Assembly: GCA_027061995.1 (NCBI GenBank) | Contig: JAMOUT010000042.1 | Span: forward strand, 1 to 11,647 | Length of the DNA: 11,647 bases | Source of the DNA: Candidatus Aminicenantota bacterium | GTDB taxonomy: Bacteria > Acidobacteriota > Aminicenantia > JAMOAD01 | Reading direction: 5' to 3' | Shown: piece by piece, positions 7,401 through 11,647 of the stretch | Layout of the letters: each line of letters opens with the position of its first letter | How positions within the stretch are numbered: the stretch's first letter is position 1 | Translations under genes and position numbers: made by a program | The notes under the pieces: model-generated | What the model was told of the DNA's origin: nothing | Database searches by the model: none | What the model saw: the letters and a program-made list of their open reading frames with translations, nothing else

Positions 7401-8323
7401 TGAATACCTCCTTTATCACTTGATACTATTTTAAGATAAAGGTCTTCAAGGGTGGGAGTTATTATTCTCCACTCTTTTAATAAAACATCTTTTACCTTTA
7501 CATATTCAAAAAGAGCTTTTTCTCCGAGAGACTCATCCTCCCAATAGATTTTATAACCGTTTCCATCCGCTTTAACCGATTTTACACCTGCAACCATTTG
7601 TAATTGTCCCATCTCAAGAGCAGGCTCTGTTTTAATATATATCCCTTTTTGCTCTTTGAATTTTTTCTGAAGCTCGGAGATGGAGCCCGCTGCTCTTAGC
7701 TGACCTTCATTGATTATCACAACACCATCACAAGTTTGAGTAACTTCCGGCAAAATGTGGGTTGAAAGTATTACCGTATGATTCTCTTTCAAGGATTTTA
7801 TAAGTTCTCTTATCTCTATAATCTGAGCGGGATCAAGCCCTATGGTCGGCTCATCAAGTATAAGAACTGCAGGATCATTAACAATCGCTTGAGCTATGCC
7901 TACTCTTTGTCTGAATCCTTTGGACAGATTTTTAATCAATCTTTTTTTAACAGGCGCCAAGCCTGTTTTTTCAATAGCAGCTCCGACACCTCTCTGTTTT
8001 TCTTTACCTTTCATCCCTTTTAGCTCGGCTACAAAACCTATATAACCCTTAACAGTCATATCATTGTAGAGAGGGGGGATTTCGGGCAAATAACCGATAT
8101 GAGTTTTGGCTCTCAGAGGATACTTTACAACATCATAGCCCGCAATATAAGCTTCGCCCTCGGTAGGGGGTAAATACCCTGTAAGAATTCTCATTGTGGT
8201 TGTTTTTCCCGCCCCGTTAGGACCGAGAAAACCCCAGATCTTACCTCTTTCAACAGAGAAAGAGATATTGTGAACGGCGATTTTCTCACCATACTTTCTC
8301 AAAAGATTTTTTACTTCAATCAT
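7397..8323 (-). CDS. GldA-like ABC transporter ATPase
   Basis: This 308-residue cytoplasmic ATPase has a complete nucleotide-binding domain: Walker A GPNGAGKTTT (34-43), signature LSKGFRQRVG (133-142), Walker B AVLILDEP (152-159), D-loop GLDP (162-165) and H-loop His189. At the Q-loop position it reads GYLPEIPPLY (77-86), a form common in GldA/NosF-like ATPases in place of a standard glutamine. The C-terminal 85 residues form the extra domain found in ABC-2 exporters and end in the typical TPTLEDLYLKI. It should power the GldF-like permease. AGGAGG at 8334-8329 overlaps the argS stop codon (TAG) and lies 5 nt before the ATG, coupling the two genes. Confidence 0.95.
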   Translation of the reverse strand: MIEVKNLLRKYGEKIAVHNISFSVERGKIWGFLGPNGAGKTTTMRILTGYLPPTEGEAYIAGYDVVKYPLRAKTHIGYLPEIPPLYNDMTVKGYIGFVAELKGMKGKEKQRGVGAAIEKTGLAPVKKRLIKNLSKGFRQRVGIAQAIVNDPAVLILDEPTIGLDPAQIIEIRELIKSLKENHTVILSTHILPEVTQTCDGVVIINEGQLRAAGSISELQKKFKEQKGIYIKTEPALEMGQLQMVAGVKSVKADGNGYKIYWEDESLGEKALFEYVKVKDVLLKEWRIITPTLEDLYLKIVSSDKGGIQ

Positions 8324-8332
8324 TTACACCTC

Positions 8333-10234
8333 CTACATAATATCCGGTTTTTCTATCCCGAGTATATCAAGGATTTTATTGAGTTGTTTATAGATTATAT
8401 AAATGGTTATAAGTCTTAATTTCCTTTTTTCTTCATCTTCCTCATTAATTACCGAAAAACTATTGTATATATAATTAAATTTCTGACACAGGTAAAAACC
8501 GTATTTTGCCAATCTGGAAGGTTCAAGATTATTAATTGAAAGTTCAAGTTCGGAATCAAGTCTTGAAGCAAAAACAATGGTTTCCCAAAGTTTATTTTTC
8601 TCCTCTTCCGGAAGGATAGAAAAATCGGGAATATTATCTATTGAATTTTCAACATTTTCCCCGAATCTTTCCTCATATTTTTTGAATAAACTTTTCATTC
8701 TGACATTTGAATACTGAAGGTAAGGACCCGTCTCACCTTCAAATTTTAAGGCTTCGTCAAAATCAAATACTATAATGGCATTCAAAGTATATTTAAGCAT
8801 ATAATATCTTAAAGCTCCCGAGCCTATCTTTTTTGAGATTTCATTGATTTTTTCTTCGGGAAAATCCGGATGTCTCTTTTCAATCTCCTCTTTCGCTCTT
8901 CTTTCAAGCTCATCTATCAAATCATCGGCTTTAACCCCTATCCCTTTTCTTCCCGAAACTTCTACGATTTTTTTCTCCGAGTCAATTTTAAATCCCAAAT
9001 CTTCAGCGGATTTTTTTGAAAGAGCGACAACCTCATAAGAAAAATGAACAAGATTTTCAGCCGCTTTTTCATAACCGAGTTTTTCGAGAGCTTTTTTAAC
9101 AATATTTTGGAGATAAGATTGTCTTTGATCAATAACATTATAAACTCTTTCCCCGTTTCCGAAAGAGATATCATTAACAGCTTGATCAGGATCCGAGATT
9201 GATATATAGTGTTTTTCATCCATCTTTTTATAGTAAAAATCCTTATTCAATAATCCGAATTTCCAAAGATGATAGGATATATCCTTACCAACATAGGTTA
9301 TGGCTCCATTTGACTTAACAATGATTTTCTCTCTATCCTCACCATCTTCAAACACATCCATAACCCAGCATCCCTTGTTCACCCCTTCATCCTGATACCT
9401 AATAACACTTTTCTCTTTTAATATATCAAATGCATTTTCCCAAAATTTAAGATTTATAATATCACTTTCCCGAGGCAAAACATCATAATCTATCCCCAAT
9501 CTTTTAACTGTTTCAAGATGCCTTTTTAAAACACCCAAAGAGATGATTTCAGCATAATCTTTCTCGGGCAAAATCCCTTGCTCGATTTTATGATGAACCT
9601 CTCTTCTCATTTTTTTCGTCTCTTCATCATCTTTAAGATGAACTTTCACATAAAGGTCCCAAAGATAATAATCAATTCTATCCATTTTTTTCAAATCATC
9701 AATGGAAAGTTTATCAATATGGAGCACCCCGTAAACAACATCCGCAACCTGAACCCCCGTATCATCTATATAATTTTGTATTTCCACATTCTCTCCCCTC
9801 TCTTTCAACATTCTTGAGAGTGTATCACCGAGGACAGCATTTCTCAGGTGTCCTATATGAGCGGCTTTATTCGGGTTTATATTCGTATGTTCCACTATTA
9901 TCTTTTTATATTCTGCTTTATCCCTTTTAAGGGTAAATATTTTTTCTATATTTGAGAGAAAATATCTCTTATTAAAAAAGATATTCAAATATCCGGGACC
10001 TGCAATATCTATTCTGTCTATCTCATCCATCTCTTCCAAAATATTTACAAAAGAGGATGCAATCTCCCTCGGATTTTTTCTGAGTTTTTTACCTATTTCA
10101 AAAGCGGAAGATATTGTAAGATCTCCCATTTCAGGTTTCGGAGGGTTTAAGAATCTTATTTCGTTTTTTTCTCCGTATTCATCAAATATAAAAGGCTCCA
10201 AAACAATTTTTAATTTATTTTTAAGATATCTCAT
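8333..10234 (-). CDS. argS: Arginyl-tRNA synthetase
   Basis: This 633-residue class I aminoacyl-tRNA synthetase charges tRNA-Arg. Domains in order: an N-terminal additional domain (about 1-110, with PPKPEMGDLT at 31-40), the catalytic Rossmann core with the HIGH signature in AAHIGHLRNA (HIGH at 126-129), YIDDTGVQVADVV (155-167), SNGAITYVGKDISYHLWKFG (308-327), SGRKGIGV (427-434) where other class I enzymes have KMSKS, GETGPYLQYSNVR (500-512), and a C-terminal DALR anticodon-binding domain to residue 633. Loss of a strict KMSK is normal for many ArgRS enzymes. The length is slightly above the usual 550-600 residues. The ATG overlaps the upstream phosphatase gene by 14 nt and has no clear Shine-Dalgarno sequence, so coupled translation is likely. 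An essential gene sharing a transcript with the Gld-type ABC genes implies that those are expressed during growth. Confidence 0.97.
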   Translation of the reverse strand: MRYLKNKLKIVLEPFIFDEYGEKNEIRFLNPPKPEMGDLTISSAFEIGKKLRKNPREIASSFVNILEEMDEIDRIDIAGPGYLNIFFNKRYFLSNIEKIFTLKRDKAEYKKIIVEHTNINPNKAAHIGHLRNAVLGDTLSRMLKERGENVEIQNYIDDTGVQVADVVYGVLHIDKLSIDDLKKMDRIDYYLWDLYVKVHLKDDEETKKMRREVHHKIEQGILPEKDYAEIISLGVLKRHLETVKRLGIDYDVLPRESDIINLKFWENAFDILKEKSVIRYQDEGVNKGCWVMDVFEDGEDREKIIVKSNGAITYVGKDISYHLWKFGLLNKDFYYKKMDEKHYISISDPDQAVNDISFGNGERVYNVIDQRQSYLQNIVKKALEKLGYEKAAENLVHFSYEVVALSKKSAEDLGFKIDSEKKIVEVSGRKGIGVKADDLIDELERRAKEEIEKRHPDFPEEKINEISKKIGSGALRYYMLKYTLNAIIVFDFDEALKFEGETGPYLQYSNVRMKSLFKKYEERFGENVENSIDNIPDFSILPEEEKNKLWETIVFASRLDSELELSINNLEPSRLAKYGFYLCQKFNYIYNSFSVINEEDEEKRKLRLITIYIIYKQLNKILDILGIEKPDIM

Positions 10235-10832
10235 TTTTATAAGGTTGATAATTCCACAATTTCATAAAATATCTGTTTCTGTCAAACTCAAACATTGAAA
10301 CAGAACCATTACTTAGAATAAAATTTCGGATTGAATTATAGGGAATCCCGAGTTTAGAATAGAGGAATGCTCTTGTTATAACAATATGGCTTACAAATAA
10401 TATATTTTCTCCCCGAGTTTTATCCATAAGTTTTTCCCACCCTTTTTTAAATCGGGAAACAACATCATGAAAAGATTCTCCCCCCGGAATTTTATAATCG
10501 GGAGAATCCATAAGAGCTTTATATTCATCAACTCTTTCCCCTCTGATTTCATTCATGGAAAGTCCTTCCCAATCACCGCAATCAAGTTCATTAAGTTCTT
10601 TAATGGAGATTATATCATTTATCCCTTTTTTTTCGGCGATTATTTTACCCGTCTCTTTTGATCTCTCCATATTACTTGTAAAAACCATTTTAAAATTTAT
10701 AGATTTCAGATATTCAGCTGTTTTTTCAACGGCTTTTCTCCCCTTTTCCGATAGAGGTAAATCTATATTCCCCTGAACAAGATCCTTTTCATTCCATTCG
10801 GTCGCACCATGTCTGACAATAAAAATATTCAT
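10221..10832 (-). CDS. Histidine phosphatase (phosphoglycerate mutase-like) family protein
   Basis: This 203-residue soluble protein has the catalytic RHG motif at residues 7-9 (VRHGATEWN, nucleophile His8), the phosphate-binding Arg57 in SNMERSKET, the probable acid Glu82 in ELNELDCGDWEG, and the second histidine His149 in FVSHIV. All core residues are present, so it should be an active phosphohydrolase. The length and the GDWEG segment fit cobC/gpmB-like phosphatases and not a cofactor-dependent glycolytic mutase (about 230-250 residues). The substrate cannot be read from the sequence; no cobalamin genes are nearby. AGGAAGG lies 8 nt before the ATG. It is the first gene of the operon and overlaps argS by 14 nt. 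Confidence 0.9.
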   Translation of the reverse strand: MNIFIVRHGATEWNEKDLVQGNIDLPLSEKGRKAVEKTAEYLKSINFKMVFTSNMERSKETGKIIAEKKGINDIISIKELNELDCGDWEGLSMNEIRGERVDEYKALMDSPDYKIPGGESFHDVVSRFKKGWEKLMDKTRGENILFVSHIVITRAFLYSKLGIPYNSIRNFILSNGSVSMFEFDRNRYFMKLWNYQPYKNEIS

Positions 10833-10868
10833 AATTGCTACCTTCCTTTATGAATTAAAATGTTTATT

Positions 10869-10897
10869 ATTATACCACAAACAGCAAGAGGTCTCAA
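10869..10897 (-). promoter_or_regulatory. Strong sigma70-type promoter of the phosphatase-argS-gld operon
   Basis: On the minus strand TTGAGA (10897-10892) and TATAAT (10874-10869) are separated by exactly 17 bp. TGG directly before the -10 makes it an extended -10 element. The -35 matches consensus at 5 of 6 positions and the -10 at 6 of 6. Expected transcription start is near 10862, giving a leader of about 30 nt that contains the AGGAAGG ribosome site. It lies about 50 bp from the nearest heptamer unit. Confidence 0.88.
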
Positions 10898-10947
10898 AAA
10901 TAAAAAGCCGAGCTGATGTTACCTGAAAACCAGTGGTTCAACCATAA

Positions 10948-11094
10948 TAGAACTGAGAAGTGAGAACTGAGAAGTGAGAAGTGAGAAGTGAGAAGTTAAA
11001 ACTTAGAAGTGAGAACTTAGAAGTGAGAAGTGAGAAGTTAAAACTGAGAAGTTAAAACTAAGAACTGAGAAGTGAGAACTAAGAAGTGAGAAGT
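10948..11094 (+). repeat. Array A: 21 tandem 7-bp repeats, consensus GAGAAGT
   Basis: Twenty-one consecutive 7-bp units can be read without a single insertion or deletion. The unit fits [G/T/A]A[G/A]AA[G/C]T. Variants, with counts: GAGAAGT (11), GAGAACT (3), TAAAACT (3), TAGAAGT (2), and one each of TAGAACT, AAGAACT and AAGAAGT, with variation confined to positions 1, 3 and 6. Positions 2, 4, 5 and 7 are invariant. A degenerate unit, TCTAACT (11095-11101), follows and contains the stop codon of the adjacent minus-strand gene. The array lies between that gene and the argS-operon promoter. Confidence 0.95.
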
Positions 11095-11095
11095 T

Positions 11096-11455
11096 CTAAC
11101 TTTTTGGATTTTTCTTCTCTCTTAAAGTTTTTAAACTCTTACCTAAAATATTCCTTATTTCCAATGATTCTTTTATAAGCTCTTCAATCTTTTTACCCTC
11201 AAATATATTGGAATCTCTTATCAATCTCAACCATAAATTAGTCTCTCTTGATTCTTTAAAACATAAACTTATTTTATATATAAAATCATTTCTGCTTATA
11301 GCTCCTCTTGATTCTTCATAATTTGCTGCTATCGATGTCCCTGATCTTAATAATTGTTTTCCCATTTCTAATGACACCATATTTCTGGGCATGCTCTTGA
11401 CTAAATCAACAATTTTCAATGCAAATGAATAAATTCTTTCTTCAATCTCTTTCAT
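11096..11455 (-). CDS. Four-helix-bundle protein of the S23 / 23S rRNA intervening-sequence protein family
   Basis: This 119-residue, all-helical, basic protein matches the S23/IVP four-helix-bundle family, which also includes the Avd accessory protein of diversity-generating retroelements. Diagnostic segments are QLLRSGTSIAANYEES (34-49) at the end of helix 2 and FKESRETNLWLRLI (66-79) in helix 3. Length is normal (about 115-125). Avd forms a basic pentamer that binds nucleic acid and reverse transcriptase; most other members have no known role. Here there is no 23S rRNA gene, reverse transcriptase or variable-repeat pair nearby, so neither the rRNA-insertion nor the DGR role is supported. 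The ATG is preceded by a G-run ending 4 nt upstream (weak ribosome site). The stop codon TAG lies in a degenerate heptamer abutting array A. An inverted heptamer array lies about 48 nt upstream of the start. Confidence 0.9.
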   Translation of the reverse strand: MKEIEERIYSFALKIVDLVKSMPRNMVSLEMGKQLLRSGTSIAANYEESRGAISRNDFIYKISLCFKESRETNLWLRLIRDSNIFEGKKIEELIKESLEIRNILGKSLKTLREKKNPKS

Positions 11456-11502
11456 TTTCCCCCCGATTTTTTATTAAGTTTATTTTTCTTAAAACTTTTT
11501 TC

Positions 11503-11572
11503 TTATTACTTTTTACTTCCTACTTCTTACTTCCTACTTCTTACTTCTTACTTCCTACTTCATACTTCTTAT
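11503..11572 (-). repeat. Array B: about 10 tandem 7-bp repeats in the opposite orientation
   Basis: Ten consecutive 7-bp units occupy this stretch. On the plus strand they read TTCTTAC or TTCCTAC with edge variants (TTATTAC, TTTTTAC, TTCATAC, TTCTTAT). On the minus strand, in the phase used for array A, they read AAGAAGT or AGGAAGT. AAGAAGT also occurs as a unit of array A. The two arrays are therefore the same repeat family in opposite orientations, bracketing the S23-type gene. The terminal units are the most degenerate. A plus-strand frame crossing it encodes a 7-residue repeat only because three heptamers equal seven codons. Confidence 0.88.
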
Positions 11573-11574
11573 TT

Positions 11575-11590
11575 GCATGCGTAAGCATGC
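11575..11590. repeat. Short perfect inverted repeat between arrays B and C
   Basis: GCATGC (11575-11580) and GCATGC (11585-11590) flank GTAA. This gives a 6-bp hairpin with a 4-nt loop; each arm is itself a palindrome. It starts 2 nt after array B ends. It is more GC-rich than its surroundings and has no T-run, so it is not an intrinsic terminator. It may mark an element boundary or a protein-binding site. Confidence 0.55.
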
Positions 11591-11606
11591 GCCTCAATTC
11601 CCTCTC

Positions 11607-11647
11607 GATAAGTTAAAACTGAGAAGTGAGAAGTGAGAAGTTAAAAC
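11607..11647 (+). repeat. Array C: GAGAAGT-family heptamers, cut by the window edge
   Basis: Five complete units (GATAAGT, TAAAACT, then three GAGAAGT) and a partial TAAAAC run to the end of the window. They have the same orientation and unit variants as array A, including GAGAAGT followed by TAAAACT. The array clearly continues beyond the window, so its length and what it borders cannot be seen. Confidence 0.85.

Noticed and set aside
8333-10234. Loss of the KMSK motif in ArgRS as a sign of inactivation
   Set aside because: Many functional arginyl-tRNA synthetases lack a strict KMSK. The HIGH motif, the SGRKG loop and the anticodon-binding domain are intact.
10898-10947. Possible tRNA-like or structured RNA fragment (contains GGTTCAA)
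   Set aside because: No acceptor, D or anticodon arm can be built around it; the resemblance to a T-loop is a 7-base coincidence.
11096-11455. Diversity-generating retroelement, based on the Avd-like protein
   Set aside because: No reverse transcriptase, no template/variable repeat pair and no C-type lectin target are in the window. The protein is equally consistent with the wider S23 family.
11096-11455. 23S rRNA intervening sequence
   Set aside because: No rRNA sequence flanks the gene; both sides are heptamer arrays.
11419-11616. Plus-strand frame of 65 residues with a repeated TSYFLLP peptide
   Set aside because: It is antisense to the S23-type gene start and then reads through heptamer array B. 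The 7-residue peptide period follows directly from three 7-bp units equalling seven codons. No ribosome site supports it.
10948-11647. CRISPR array
   Set aside because: The repeats are contiguous 7-mers with no spacers, and no cas gene is present.

Overview
The window is AT-rich (about one-third GC by eye), gene-dense bacterial chromosome with strong AGGAGG-type ribosome-binding sites. No rRNA, tRNA, CRISPR array, transposase or phage gene is visible. The phylum cannot be fixed from the sequence. A lipoprotein with a relaxed lipobox, a Gld-type ABC system, an S23-type four-helix-bundle gene beside heptamer repeats, and the start of an apparent AAA-ATPase-like/PD-(D/E)XK gene together suggest an anaerobic or environmental Gram-negative lineage (spirochaete, Bacteroidota-related or a candidate phylum). 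That placement is inference.

Layout: (1) Positions 1-65 hold the first codons of a leftward gene cut by the window edge. (2) Positions 66-341 are an intergenic region with a good rightward promoter. (3) Positions 342-3618 are a rightward four-gene operon: an unknown 188-residue protein, a TPR-like lipoprotein starting at TTG, mtnA (methylthioribose-1-phosphate isomerase) and a CBS/cysteine synthase-family enzyme. The genes overlap or are 2 nt apart. The last two genes point to sulfur amino acid metabolism and methionine salvage. (4) Positions 3619-3737 are a convergent intergenic region with a strong leftward intrinsic terminator. (5) Positions 10832 down to 3738 are a leftward six-gene operon: histidine phosphatase, argS, then GldA-like ATPase, GldF-like permease, GldG-like protein and a triple-repeat DUF4340 protein. 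It has a near-consensus promoter at 10869-10897 and a terminator at 3671-3698, with gene junctions of -14, +9, -4, +4 and -4 nt, so it looks like one complete transcription unit of about 7.2 kb. (6) Positions 10948-11647 are an accessory module. A small S23-family gene on the minus strand is flanked by tandem 7-bp repeat arrays in opposite orientations. A hairpin follows, then a third array that runs off the window.

The four Gld/DUF4340 genes probably form one envelope ABC complex: cytoplasmic ATPase, membrane permease, a membrane-anchored GldG-like subunit facing the periplasm, and an anchored DUF4340 partner. Its substrate is unknown. The most unusual part of the window is the heptamer/S23 module. 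It contains 21 exactly phased 7-mers whose first degenerate unit supplies the gene's stop codon, an inverted array on the other side of the gene, and no rRNA gene or reverse transcriptase nearby that would explain an S23/Avd-like protein.
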